A stretch of DNA of 64,000 bases from Streptomyces sp. MUM 2J. Its GTDB lineage: Bacteria > Actinomycetota > Actinomycetes > Streptomycetales > Streptomycetaceae. Positions 25,688 to 34,009 of the stretch are shown here, piece after piece. A program made the position numbers and the translations under genes. The notes under the pieces were generated by a model. The model was given only the letters and a program-made list of their open reading frames with translations, made no database searches and was not told the DNA's origin. Each line of letters begins with the position of its first letter. The stretch's first letter is position 1. The stretch spans positions 1 to 64,000 of the forward strand of contig NZ_JADWYM010000034.1 of assembly GCF_022414535.1 (NCBI RefSeq). The letters are read 5' to 3'.

Positions 25688-26493
25688 TTCGGCCACTCCA
25701 GGCACTCCAGACAAGTCGTCAGCACAGTCCCGAACTCAGCCGCGTGGTCCGTGTTGAGCATGCTGTAGTGGTTGCCGGGGGCCTCGGTCACCTGGACCGG
25801 CACCCCCAGGGCGGCGGTCCAGCCGAGATCGGCAGGAACTGCTCCCCAGCCGGTCTCGTGCCGGGCTCGGATCTGGAACATCGGCACGGTCGGTCGGGGC
25901 GGCGTCCAAGGGGCGCGGATCGCCTCAAGGTGCCAGGTGAAGGCGGACAGGAAGGGCTCCAGGTCCGCCCGGGTGAGTGACGGTAGCCGGTACCGGTCCC
26001 GCAGGACCCGCAGGACCGCGGCCCAGGTCTCCTCTTCCGAAGGCGCCGGTCCCAGCTCCAGTTCCTCGGTCGACGAGAACTCGAACAGTCCCGCGAGTTC
26101 GTCCCCCAGGGTGCGTTCCGCGCGGTCGAGGATGGTCGGGCATCCCGAGTCGATCAGTACGATCCCGGACACCTTCCGCCCGGCCGCTTCGAGCCGTGCT
26201 GCCATGTCGACGGCGACCGACCCGCCGAAGGACCAACCGGCCAGCACCACGTGCTCGATGCCGTACGACATCAGCTCGTCGGTGTACCGGGCCGACAGGC
26301 GACCGACCGAGCACAGCTCGGTGCTCGCCGGACCGGCGTTCTCGAAGGCGAGCACCTGGTAGTCGCCCTCCAACTGGGGGAGCAGGCGCCGGAAGGCCGT
26401 GGCCATCCCACTCGCGGGGTGCACGAACACCAGCGCCGACGTTCCCTCCCCGCGCAGTGCGACGAGGTGTTCCTCCAAGAGCCCCGGGGTCAT
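25684..26493 (-). CDS. Stand-alone thioesterase
   Basis: Encodes 269 residues from ATG at 26493, overlapping the upstream NRPS stop as ATGA, so translation is probably coupled. It is an alpha/beta hydrolase: VFVHPASGMATAFRRL forms the oxyanion region, GWSFGGSVA (Ser ~88) the nucleophile elbow, VLIDSG the next strand, and the C-terminal GNHYSML supplies the His. Size and motifs fit the thioesterase family attached to NRPS/PKS systems. As neither megasynthase in this operon ends in a TE, it may release the product in trans or clean misprimed carriers. Confidence 0.85.
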   Translation of the reverse strand: MTPGLLEEHLVALRGEGTSALVFVHPASGMATAFRRLLPQLEGDYQVLAFENAGPASTELCSVGRLSARYTDELMSYGIEHVVLAGWSFGGSVAVDMAARLEAAGRKVSGIVLIDSGCPTILDRAERTLGDELAGLFEFSSTEELELGPAPSEEETWAAVLRVLRDRYRLPSLTRADLEPFLSAFTWHLEAIRAPWTPPRPTVPMFQIRARHETGWGAVPADLGWTAALGVPVQVTEAPGNHYSMLNTDHAAEFGTVLTTCLECLEWPK

Positions 26494-29411
26494 GAGCGCG
26501 CGGCCGGGAGGTCAAGCAGATCGGCCAGCTCCCGCACGGTCGGCCGCCGCATGGCGGCCCTGATGGTGAGCCGCTCATGACCGTCCCCGCGCAGGATGTT
26601 CACCATCCGGGCGAGCACCAGCGAATGACCGCCGGCGGCGAAGAAGTCCGCTTCGGGGTCGGGCCACTCCCCCCCGCTCAACAGCTCCCGCCACACCTCG
26701 GCCACAGCGCGTTCGGCCGACGTGTACGCCTCGGGGTCGATCTGACCGGTCTTCTCCATGGTGGTGAGCAGCAAGCGCTCATCGAGCTTGCCACTGGGCG
26801 TGAACGGGAAGACCGGGACTCGGGTGACCGTCGGCATCAATGCCGCCGGCAGTTCGGCGCGCAGGTGCGACGTCATGTCGGGTTCGGCAGCCGGGCCTGT
26901 GTAGAACAGGTGGAGCGAGGTGCCGTCGCCGTGACGCACCGCGACCCGTGCGCGGACCCCGTCGAGCCACTCGGCCACCGACTCGATCTGCTGGGGATCG
27001 ATCCGCCAGCCGCGGACCTTGACCTGACGGTCCGTACGGCCGTTCAGGCGCAGTCGGCCGCCGACGAGGGACCCGAGGTCCCCGGTCCGGTAGACCGGGA
27101 TCTCCCGGCCGCCGATCGTCATCGTGCCGAACGGCACAACCTGCCCGTCGCTCAGGTAACCCGCGGCAACGCCAGGACCGGCCACCCGGACCTCTCCCGG
27201 GAACCCTTCGGGCACCGGTCGTCCCCAGCGATCGGTGATCAGCACCCGGGCACCGGCGACGGGCAGCCCGACATCCACTTGGCCTCCGGGCAGCAGGCGG
27301 CCCGCTGTGGCGGTCGCGGTGGTCTCGGTTGGCCCGTAGAGGTTCCAGATCTCGCTGTGCGCGAACGCAGACGAAGTCCGGGCGACCAGCCCCGGCGCGA
27401 CCGGCTCGCCGCCGAGGAAGAGGCGGCGCAGCCGGGGCCGGGCCTCCTCGGCGAACGCGTCGAGCAGTGCGGACCAGTAGCCGGGAACACAGTTGAGATC
27501 GAAGTCGACTTCGAATTGCGCCAGTTCACGGGCGACGCCCTCGACATCGGCACGCGGCGAGGTGAGCCCCACGGTCGTGCCACCGACGTACTGGGGGCCG
27601 AGGAACTGCTTGAGCCCGGCGTCGAAGATGGGCGCGGAGACCCACGGCATGGGGTGGCTGCCCAGTCCCAGCCCGACGGAGATCCCGTGCAGGTAGTTGT
27701 CGAGGTTGTCCCGCGTCACCACGACGACCTTCGGCTCCCCGGTGGAGCCGGAGGTACGGACCAGGTAGGCCGGAGCCTCCCCGGTGAAGTCCGCCGGAGG
27801 CCCGCAGGGCGCCGTGCCCGAGGCAGCGGCAACGGCCAGGTCCGACGTCCGCGGGTGCAGCCCCTCGGCCTGCGCCGCGAGCCCGGCCTGGTGTAGCAGC
27901 GCCACCGCTCCGGTGGAGGCGAGAGCGGCCTCGATCCGCTGTCGCGGCTCCTCCGGCGACAGCGGCAGTACCACTGCCCCGTGCCACAGTACCGCGAGCC
28001 AACCGACGAGCAGGTCCAGGCCGTTCTCGGCGAGCACACCGACGACAGCGCCCTGTTCGATCCCCTCAAGCTCCCGGAGCACCCCGGCGGTCGACCGGGC
28101 GAGTTCGCCGCGGCTGACTTCGGCCGACCCCACCCGGAAGGCGGTGCTGTCGGGAGCCGCGAGAGCGTGGGCGTACACCGCCTCGCACAGCCCCTGGGGC
28201 TGCTCCTCGACCGGTGCGGCCAGGGTATCGGCCAGGACAAGCTGCCCGGTCCGGGTCAGCGGTCCCGCCTGCCCGCAGTTGCCGGCGGAGGCCTCGACCA
28301 CGTGCTCCAGCACGCTCCGCCATGCGTCCAGCAGGGATTCGAGGCGCCCGTCCACGATCCCGTCCACGGCATCGGCCCGTAGCACCGTGGCCGCCTCGGT
28401 CTCCACGACGTGCAGTGTCACCGCTTCCGTGACACCGAGGCACCACTCCTCGACCCGCCATCCGGTCGGCAGATCCCAGCCGGTACCCGGCGCGAAGACG
28501 AGCGCTGGCCGGACGGAACCAGCTCCCAGCGCGGCCCCACCGGCCTTCGCACGGTGCTCCGCCAGCCGCTGGCTCTGCGACTGCGCCGCCTGCTCCAGGG
28601 GCATGCTCGGCGCGAGCAGTGGGTTGTCCGGCAGGATCTGACTGAAGGCGCCGGGAAGGCCGTCCAGCCCGAGGGTCGCCCGCGCGTCGCAGACCCACCC
28701 GAGGAGCGGCTGCTCGGTGAACCCGGACGCGAGGACCGAGAGCGCGAGGTAGGCGACGTCGTCAACCGTGGTATTCCACGTCCGGGCGAGCACCTTCAAC
28801 GCTTCCCCGGCCTCGGGAGCGAGTCGGAGGGCCACGCTACGCACGGTCGGCTCGGAGTGCTGCTGCGCGCTCTCCTCCGCCCCCGTGCCCAGGAGCTCGA
28901 ACGGGTCCCGTTCGGCGTCGGCGGGAACCGCCTCCCAGTAGGCGTCCTCCTCCGCGAGTTCGCCGTCCTTCGCCATCTGCGCGTAGGCGCTGACGACAGC
29001 GGCCAGGCGGTCCTGCGCCTCGGTGTCCAGCACTCCGGCGAGGGCGCTCAGGAATCCCTGGAGCGAGGACCGGTCGACCAGGCTCCAGTCTCCGGTGAGA
29101 CGAAGACGGGAACCGTCGGGCCCGGGGGTCACCACGACGGTGAGCGCACCCGCGGAGAACTCGACGCCTCGTTCGTGGTCGCCTTCGGAGCGGATGGCGC
29201 CAGGCGACTGCCGCAGCACCCGGACGCCGGTCACCTTGCGCAACGCCAGCCGCAGGGCGGGGGTCGCGTCCAGCACCTCTCGCACCCGCTGCGACAACCC
29301 GGCCGCCGACAGCGGGGTCCCCAGCTCCAACACGAACGGCCGAGCGGTGTACTGCTGCAGGGAGAGCTGTGGAGGCGTCAGCGGCAGCAGCTCCTCATCG
29401 ATCTCAGGCAC
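26490..29411 (-). CDS. NRPS: degenerate C, A, T
   Basis: Encodes 973 residues from GTG at 29411, overlapping the oxygenase stop by eight bases. Residues ~1-400 have a condensation-like fold, but the HHxxxDG site reads GDWSLVDRSS, so it should not catalyse. The A domain (~405-870) has LVRTSGSTGEPK, NLYGPTETT, YRTGDL and GRTDRQVKVRGWRID. My hand-read pocket code is D-A-K-N-F-G-L-A-T-K, which matches no code I know. The carrier Ser is in FFAAGGHSLVL (~928). The protein is followed by TE and PKS in one overlapping operon, so it likely supplies an aminoacyl or peptidyl chain to the KS. Confidence 0.88.
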   Translation of the reverse strand: MPEIDEELLPLTPPQLSLQQYTARPFVLELGTPLSAAGLSQRVREVLDATPALRLALRKVTGVRVLRQSPGAIRSEGDHERGVEFSAGALTVVVTPGPDGSRLRLTGDWSLVDRSSLQGFLSALAGVLDTEAQDRLAAVVSAYAQMAKDGELAEEDAYWEAVPADAERDPFELLGTGAEESAQQHSEPTVRSVALRLAPEAGEALKVLARTWNTTVDDVAYLALSVLASGFTEQPLLGWVCDARATLGLDGLPGAFSQILPDNPLLAPSMPLEQAAQSQSQRLAEHRAKAGGAALGAGSVRPALVFAPGTGWDLPTGWRVEEWCLGVTEAVTLHVVETEAATVLRADAVDGIVDGRLESLLDAWRSVLEHVVEASAGNCGQAGPLTRTGQLVLADTLAAPVEEQPQGLCEAVYAHALAAPDSTAFRVGSAEVSRGELARSTAGVLRELEGIEQGAVVGVLAENGLDLLVGWLAVLWHGAVVLPLSPEEPRQRIEAALASTGAVALLHQAGLAAQAEGLHPRTSDLAVAAASGTAPCGPPADFTGEAPAYLVRTSGSTGEPKVVVVTRDNLDNYLHGISVGLGLGSHPMPWVSAPIFDAGLKQFLGPQYVGGTTVGLTSPRADVEGVARELAQFEVDFDLNCVPGYWSALLDAFAEEARPRLRRLFLGGEPVAPGLVARTSSAFAHSEIWNLYGPTETTATATAGRLLPGGQVDVGLPVAGARVLITDRWGRPVPEGFPGEVRVAGPGVAAGYLSDGQVVPFGTMTIGGREIPVYRTGDLGSLVGGRLRLNGRTDRQVKVRGWRIDPQQIESVAEWLDGVRARVAVRHGDGTSLHLFYTGPAAEPDMTSHLRAELPAALMPTVTRVPVFPFTPSGKLDERLLLTTMEKTGQIDPEAYTSAERAVAEVWRELLSGGEWPDPEADFFAAGGHSLVLARMVNILRGDGHERLTIRAAMRRPTVRELADLLDLPAARS

Positions 29412-30417
29412 CGATCGTCCCCCGCTCCTGGTAGGAGTCCGCGATCTTCAGCAGGATGCGGCGGTCCCCGGTGTAGGGACGACGCCCGTGACCGCAGATC
29501 ATGTTGTCGACCACCAGAACGTCTCCCTCCGCCCAGTCGAACTGCACAGCTTCGCGCTCCACGATGTCGTTGACCTGCGTGATGACGTCGCCGTCGATCT
29601 CCTCCCCGTCACCCCAGTAGACGTTGTTCGGCCACAGGGCGTCATCCGTGTCGTCCGCCGAGGTCGACAGGGCCGCCCGGATGTCGTCGTCCATCCTGGA
29701 GATGTGGAAACCGTGGGCGAAGTTGAACCACACCTCCTCACCCGTCACCGGATGCTCAGCGACCGCCGGCCGGCGCTCGAAGGTGCGCAGCCGGTCGTCC
29801 TCCAGCCACTCGCAGCTGCGGCCCTCCCGCGTGCAGAGCTCTTCGACCTCGGCTCGGCTCTCCGTCTCGTAGGAGCGCTGCCAGGTCCGGTTGTAGCCGT
29901 AGCCACGCATGTACATCAGGCCTCGCTCCCGGAACTGCCGAACGATCTCCTCCGGCAGCAGGCGGATGACGGTCCGGTTGTCCACGATCGGAGTCTGACC
30001 ACGGTCCTTGGGAGCGATGTCGCAGTAGAAGAACAGCAGCATCGGCCAGTCGTTGGAGTAGCAGAACTCGCTGTGCAGCCGGATGTCGAGCGACTCCGGG
30101 TACTCACTCGCGGTGTAGGTGCCGGAGTCGACCCGGCTGCGGATCGCAGCGCCGCCGCGGTAGTCAACCGGGCGGTCCGCGAGGCCGGCAAAAACCTCCT
30201 CGAAGGAGGACCGGTCCAGCCCACGGAACAGCAGCGCGCCGTAGCGGCTGATCTCCGCCCTGAGCCGGTCCTTGTTCTCCTTCAGCCACTGCGACAGATC
30301 GAGGTCCTGGTCAACCTCGACGACGCGCGGCAGCTGCTGGTCGTTCAGAAAGTACTCGCGGGACGAGGAGGTCTCCGCGACGGTCTGTGCATGCATCAAA
30401 CGGTCGAACTTCGTCAT
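29404..30417 (-). CDS. TauD/SyrP-like Fe(II)/2-oxoglutarate oxygenase
   Basis: Encodes 337 residues from ATG at 30417, with AGGGG upstream. The double-stranded beta-helix signature is visible: an H-x-E metal motif in RLHSEFCYSNDWP (~115), a distal His in VVDNMICGHGRRPYTGDRR (~310) and the 2-oxoglutarate Arg just after it. The long TauD-type insert carries LLPEEIVRQFRERG. SyrP-type members hydroxylate amino acids bound to NRPS carriers at the beta carbon. It sits directly before the C-A-T NRPS and overlaps it, so that NRPS's carrier-bound residue is the likely substrate. Confidence 0.85.
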   Translation of the reverse strand: MTKFDRLMHAQTVAETSSSREYFLNDQQLPRVVEVDQDLDLSQWLKENKDRLRAEISRYGALLFRGLDRSSFEEVFAGLADRPVDYRGGAAIRSRVDSGTYTASEYPESLDIRLHSEFCYSNDWPMLLFFYCDIAPKDRGQTPIVDNRTVIRLLPEEIVRQFRERGLMYMRGYGYNRTWQRSYETESRAEVEELCTREGRSCEWLEDDRLRTFERRPAVAEHPVTGEEVWFNFAHGFHISRMDDDIRAALSTSADDTDDALWPNNVYWGDGEEIDGDVITQVNDIVEREAVQFDWAEGDVLVVDNMICGHGRRPYTGDRRILLKIADSYQERGTIGA

Positions 30418-30476
30418 CGTGTGCTTACCCCTGGAAGTGGTGCGTCCTGTCGCGACTCATGCCGGCTCGGCGGCTG

Positions 30477-30743
30477 TCACCGAGCTCCGGTGACGGCCAC
30501 GCCCGGCTCGGACATCCGGCTTTCGACAAAGGCACAGATGCTTTCGACGCTTCGGAAGTTGGCCAGGCGGAGGTCGTCGGCCCGGACCGGGATGTCGAAG
30601 TGGCGCCCGACCCAGGTGACGATCTGCATGGCTATCAGGGAGCTGAGTCCGCCGGCCGCGAACAGGTCGTCGCCGTCGGCGAAGTCCTCCGGCATGCCCC
30701 GCTCGATCACGAACTGCCTGACATCGTCATAGGTGTGATTCAT
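30477..30743 (-). CDS. Discrete acyl carrier protein (extender-unit type)
   Basis: Encodes 88 residues from ATG at 30743, with AAGGG upstream. The phosphopantetheine Ser lies in LFAAGGLSSLIAMQIVTWV. The GGLSSL form resembles FkbJ-type carriers that hold alkoxymalonyl or aminomalonyl extender units rather than chain-elongation PCPs. It is followed upstream in the operon by a hydroxyacyl dehydrogenase, an aaRS-like ligase and an acyl-CoA dehydrogenase, the set needed to oxidise a bound serine. I infer it carries Ser, then the semialdehyde, then aminomalonate. Confidence 0.85.
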   Translation of the reverse strand: MNHTYDDVRQFVIERGMPEDFADGDDLFAAGGLSSLIAMQIVTWVGRHFDIPVRADDLRLANFRSVESICAFVESRMSEPGVAVTGAR

Positions 30744-30754
30744 CGTCAACCCTT

Positions 30755-31624
30755 CTAGGGGGCGTAGGAATAGAAGCCGGAGCCGGACTTGCGGCCGAGC
30801 CGCCCGGACTCCACGTACTCACGCAGCAGGGCGGAGGGGACGAACTTCTCCTCGTCCCGGTGCGTGGCCAGCACCTCAAGCGAGAACAGCACGGTGTCGA
30901 GGCCGATCAGGTCCGCGGTCTCTAGTGGGCCCATCTGGTGCCCCAAACAACCGCGCATGAGGCGATCGATACCGGCCGGATCGCTCACCCCCTCGGCGAC
31001 CAGGTGCACCGCCTCGTTCACCATCAGCATCGCGATCCGGTTGGTCACGAACCCGGGCGAGTCGTTGACCACCACGGTGTCCTTGCCGACGTTGTTCAGC
31101 CGGGCCCGCATGGTGGCCACCGTCGCCTCCGAGGTGAGCGGGCCGGGGATCACCTCGACCAGGCGCTTCAACGGCACCGGGTTCATCAGGTGCACCCCGA
31201 CGACCCGCTCCGGGCGGCTGGTGTACGACCCGAGAACGCTGATCGGGATGGCCGAGGTGTTGACGCCGATCGGAACCTCGGGCGCACACACCTGGTCGAG
31301 GAAGGAAAGGACCTCCTTCTTGACGGCATGGTTCTCCGTCACGTTCTCGATTAGCCAGTCGCTGGCGGCGGCCGCCCCCAGGTCGGTCCCCACTGTGATC
31401 CGGTCGAGTACCCGTCGCGGGTCGTCGACGGCCAGCTCGGGCTGGAGCATGCCGTACATACCGACATTGGCGTCGATCAGCTCAAGTGCGCGGTCCAGCG
31501 CCTGCTGGTCCTTGTCCAGCAGCAGGACATCCTCCCCCGCCACCGCGAAGGCGTGGGCAGCACCCACACCCATAGTGCCCGCCCCCACGACGGTGACCTT
31601 CCGTCGCTCCGAATCGTGTGTCAT
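30755..31624 (-). CDS. 3-hydroxyacyl-CoA dehydrogenase-like enzyme (FkbK/ZmaG type)
   Basis: Encodes 289 residues from ATG at 31624, overlapping the ligase stop as ATGA. The N-terminal Rossmann motif is VTVVGAGTMGVGAAHAF. NTSAIPISVLGS and VHLMNPVP mark the active-site half, and the C-terminal dimer domain has DSPGFVTNRIAMLMVNE. In methoxymalonyl and aminomalonyl pathways, relatives oxidise the hydroxymethyl of an ACP-bound glyceryl or seryl group to an aldehyde. The adjacent carrier gene supports this role over fatty-acid breakdown. Confidence 0.85.
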   Translation of the reverse strand: MTHDSERRKVTVVGAGTMGVGAAHAFAVAGEDVLLLDKDQQALDRALELIDANVGMYGMLQPELAVDDPRRVLDRITVGTDLGAAAASDWLIENVTENHAVKKEVLSFLDQVCAPEVPIGVNTSAIPISVLGSYTSRPERVVGVHLMNPVPLKRLVEVIPGPLTSEATVATMRARLNNVGKDTVVVNDSPGFVTNRIAMLMVNEAVHLVAEGVSDPAGIDRLMRGCLGHQMGPLETADLIGLDTVLFSLEVLATHRDEEKFVPSALLREYVESGRLGRKSGSGFYSYAP

Positions 31625-32820
31625 ACGGCATCTCCTTCCGCGGCCCGCAGCAGGGCGGGCCAGCGGCTCTCATCAGGTCCGAATTGGGTTAGCACTGCGT
31701 AGACCAGCCGTTCCAGGCCGGCACCCACGCAGGCCGAGTGGACGTCGGTAGCGCCGTCACCCCGGATGTCGAAGCTCTCGGTGAAATGCGTGTGGTGGAT
31801 GTTGAAGGAGGCCACCGCCAGGGACTCCGTGGTGCTGATCGGCAGCCGGAGTTCCTGCTTCAGGTCGAGCATCCGCTGCGTGTCCGCACGCCCCGCATCC
31901 GCGCCGGAGGCGAAGAAGGGATCGTTGGCGCGCTCGCACCAGCCGGCCAGTCCGAGTTCGTCGACAAGCTGCAGCACCTGTTCGCGCAGTTCCGCGACTG
32001 CCGCCTCCACTTGCTTCGGCGGACCGAGGAAGACGGTCTCCCGGATGGTGAAGTCGCTCAGCCGCTCGGCCGTGCGGTGGTAGCGGGACTCGTGCCGGAA
32101 GGCCGCTCCTCGGCTGGTCACACAGGTGAGCCCGGCAGGAGCCTGGGAGCCGGCGAACTGCGCGAAGGTGTGGTAGCACATGGTCGGCGGTAGGACCCGG
32201 TCCACCGGTGCCGCGTTCTCGAGCAGCAGTCGGCCGAGCTCCGGAGTACCGCTGCTGCGCGCGAGGCGCTCGTACACCGGCAGTTCGCCCTGAATCCGGG
32301 AGGCGAAGTAGACGTGCTGCGGGAAGGACCCGAAGTAGCCGCTGCGCTGCAAGACAGCCAGTGGCAAGGTGGCCGGGTACTGGTGTTCCTGCGCCGCGAA
32401 CTTCGAGCCGACCCGGCGCAGCAGCGCCCGATCGAGCTGCCGGTAGAGGCGGACCGCGCCCTCCGCCAGCAGCACCTGCCCGGGCGCGATCTCCTTGAAC
32501 AGCCCGGCTGAGGTCAGCGCGTCGAAGTCGTGGAGAGCAATGTCGCCCGGGTCCCGGGAGGACTTCCAGAACTCGACGCCTGGCAGCCCCCAGCGGTTGC
32601 GGATCTCCCGGTCGACGAAGTCGTTGAGGATCGTCTCCAAGTCGGCCGTCCCGGGATCGCCGTCGATCTCCAGGGAGATCTCCGCGACGGCCCCTTCCGC
32701 ATTCCGGTGCATCGCGAAGCCGAGAATCCGCTCCGAGAGGAAGTACACCTGACGTTCGAGCTCGTGGATCTGGGACTGGCCCGTCAGCGGTGAGCGGAGC
32801 GGCAGTTGACGAGTAATCAT
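31621..32820 (-). CDS. Class II aaRS-like amino acid:carrier-protein ligase
   Basis: Encodes 399 residues from ATG at 32820, overlapping the acyl-CoA dehydrogenase stop as ATGA. Class II motif 2 is seen in FRHESRYHRTAERLSDF and motif 3 in ACVGAGLERLVYAVL. Cys in PTMCYHTF, Glu in RHE and Cys in SACVG match the zinc ligands of seryl-tRNA-synthetase-like aminoacyl:carrier ligases. There is no tRNA-binding arm. Such enzymes activate Gly, Ala or Ser and charge a carrier's phosphopantetheine. Here it replaces the usual adenylation domain in a putative aminomalonyl route, with the adjacent ACP as partner. Serine is inferred from the oxidases beside it. Confidence 0.85.
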   Translation of the reverse strand: MITRQLPLRSPLTGQSQIHELERQVYFLSERILGFAMHRNAEGAVAEISLEIDGDPGTADLETILNDFVDREIRNRWGLPGVEFWKSSRDPGDIALHDFDALTSAGLFKEIAPGQVLLAEGAVRLYRQLDRALLRRVGSKFAAQEHQYPATLPLAVLQRSGYFGSFPQHVYFASRIQGELPVYERLARSSGTPELGRLLLENAAPVDRVLPPTMCYHTFAQFAGSQAPAGLTCVTSRGAAFRHESRYHRTAERLSDFTIRETVFLGPPKQVEAAVAELREQVLQLVDELGLAGWCERANDPFFASGADAGRADTQRMLDLKQELRLPISTTESLAVASFNIHHTHFTESFDIRGDGATDVHSACVGAGLERLVYAVLTQFGPDESRWPALLRAAEGDAV

Positions 32821-33977
32821 GAGGAAGCTCCGCTCACGACCAGGCCAGACATCGCGGCGATCGCGGAACGCTGAATCTCGGAGGTACCTCCGTAGATCGT
32901 CGCCGCCAGGCTGTCACGCACCTGCCGCTCGGCCGGAGCCCCTGCCAGGAACCCCGCCGCGCCCCGCAGTTGCAGCAGGTCGAGCGAGATGCTTTTGAGG
33001 GCCTCACTGACCCAGAGCTTCAGCATGCAGGCCTCCTCGATGGCCAGGTGACCGGCCTTGACCTTCCAGGCCATCTTGTGCAGGAGCAGCTTCGAGGTCT
33101 CCACGCGCACCTTGTGGTCTGCGATCCGATGCGCGACGGACTGGTTCGACCCGATGGTGCGGCCGAACTGGCGGCGCTCGTTGCAGTGCGCCACCATCTC
33201 GTCCAGGAGCCGTTCCAGAGCGCCGACCTGTGTGGCGAACATGAATCCACGCTCCCAAACCAATCCGGTCTGGAACATCTGGTAGGCCCCGCCCGGTTCC
33301 CCCAGCAGCGAGGTCGCCGGCACCGCACAGTCCTCGAAGGTGACCTCTCCCATCGGCGTTCCGCCGAGCCCCATCTTGGCCAGCGGACGGACCGTCACCC
33401 CCGACTGGGTGCTGGGCACCAGGAAGGCGCTGATCGACGCCTGGCCGGGGGCGCCCTCGTCGGTGCGGGCGAAGACCACGAACAGGCCCGCGACAGGCCC
33501 ATTACTGACGTAAGTCTTCCGGCCGTCGATGACGAACCGGTCGCCGACCCGGCGCGCCACCGTACGCATCGACAGTACGTCGGACCCCGCCGTCACCTCG
33601 GTGAGCGCGTGGGCACCAATCACGGAGCCGGAGGCCAGCGCGGGCAGCCACTCGAAGCGTTGCTCCGGTGTGCCGTGATCGAGCAGGTAGGTGGTACAGG
33701 CGAACAAGTGGTTGTTGACCGCGAACAACAGGCCGTTGTCTGCGCAGCCGGCCCCGAGCGCCTCCAGGGACAGCGCCGCCGAGAGTGGGTCGAGCCCCGC
33801 CCCGCCGTACTCCTGGGGAGTCAGCCAGCCCAGCACGCCGTACTGCGCGCAGGCCTCCCAGCCGGCCTTGTTGAAGTCGGATTCGTCGAGGCCCTCACCG
33901 AGCCGGCCCAAGCCGGACGCGAACCTCCGAGCCCCGGCGATCATCCGTCGTTGTTCTGTGGTAGCAGCGAAATCCAA
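32817..33977 (-). CDS. Acyl-CoA dehydrogenase-like enzyme (FkbI/ZmaI type)
   Basis: Encodes 386 residues from TTG at 33977, with GAGAGG upstream. It has the normal three-domain acyl-CoA dehydrogenase layout: helical N terminus (TPQEYGGAGLDPLSA), middle FAD region (AHALTEVTAGSD) and C terminus ending GGTSEIQRSAIAAM. Relatives in extender-unit pathways oxidise an ACP-bound semialdehyde to the malonate-type acid. With the neighbouring dehydrogenase and ACP it would complete aminomalonyl-ACP formation. Confidence 0.85.
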   Translation of the reverse strand: MDFAATTEQRRMIAGARRFASGLGRLGEGLDESDFNKAGWEACAQYGVLGWLTPQEYGGAGLDPLSAALSLEALGAGCADNGLLFAVNNHLFACTTYLLDHGTPEQRFEWLPALASGSVIGAHALTEVTAGSDVLSMRTVARRVGDRFVIDGRKTYVSNGPVAGLFVVFARTDEGAPGQASISAFLVPSTQSGVTVRPLAKMGLGGTPMGEVTFEDCAVPATSLLGEPGGAYQMFQTGLVWERGFMFATQVGALERLLDEMVAHCNERRQFGRTIGSNQSVAHRIADHKVRVETSKLLLHKMAWKVKAGHLAIEEACMLKLWVSEALKSISLDLLQLRGAAGFLAGAPAERQVRDSLAATIYGGTSEIQRSAIAAMSGLVVSGASS

Positions 33978-34009
33978 GGCAACCTCTCAACTCGGCCGCG
34001 GCCGAGATC

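Noticed and set aside
22679..25768. A 1029-codon plus-strand open frame
   Set aside because: Antisense to the KS, AT-like and KR-region coding sequence of the PKS; its composition is that of a reversed GC-rich gene.
30477..33977. Methoxymalonyl-ACP pathway
   Set aside because: The dehydrogenase, ACP and acyl-CoA dehydrogenase fit, but there is no FkbH-type glyceryl transferase and no O-methyltransferase. An amino acid:carrier ligase is present instead.
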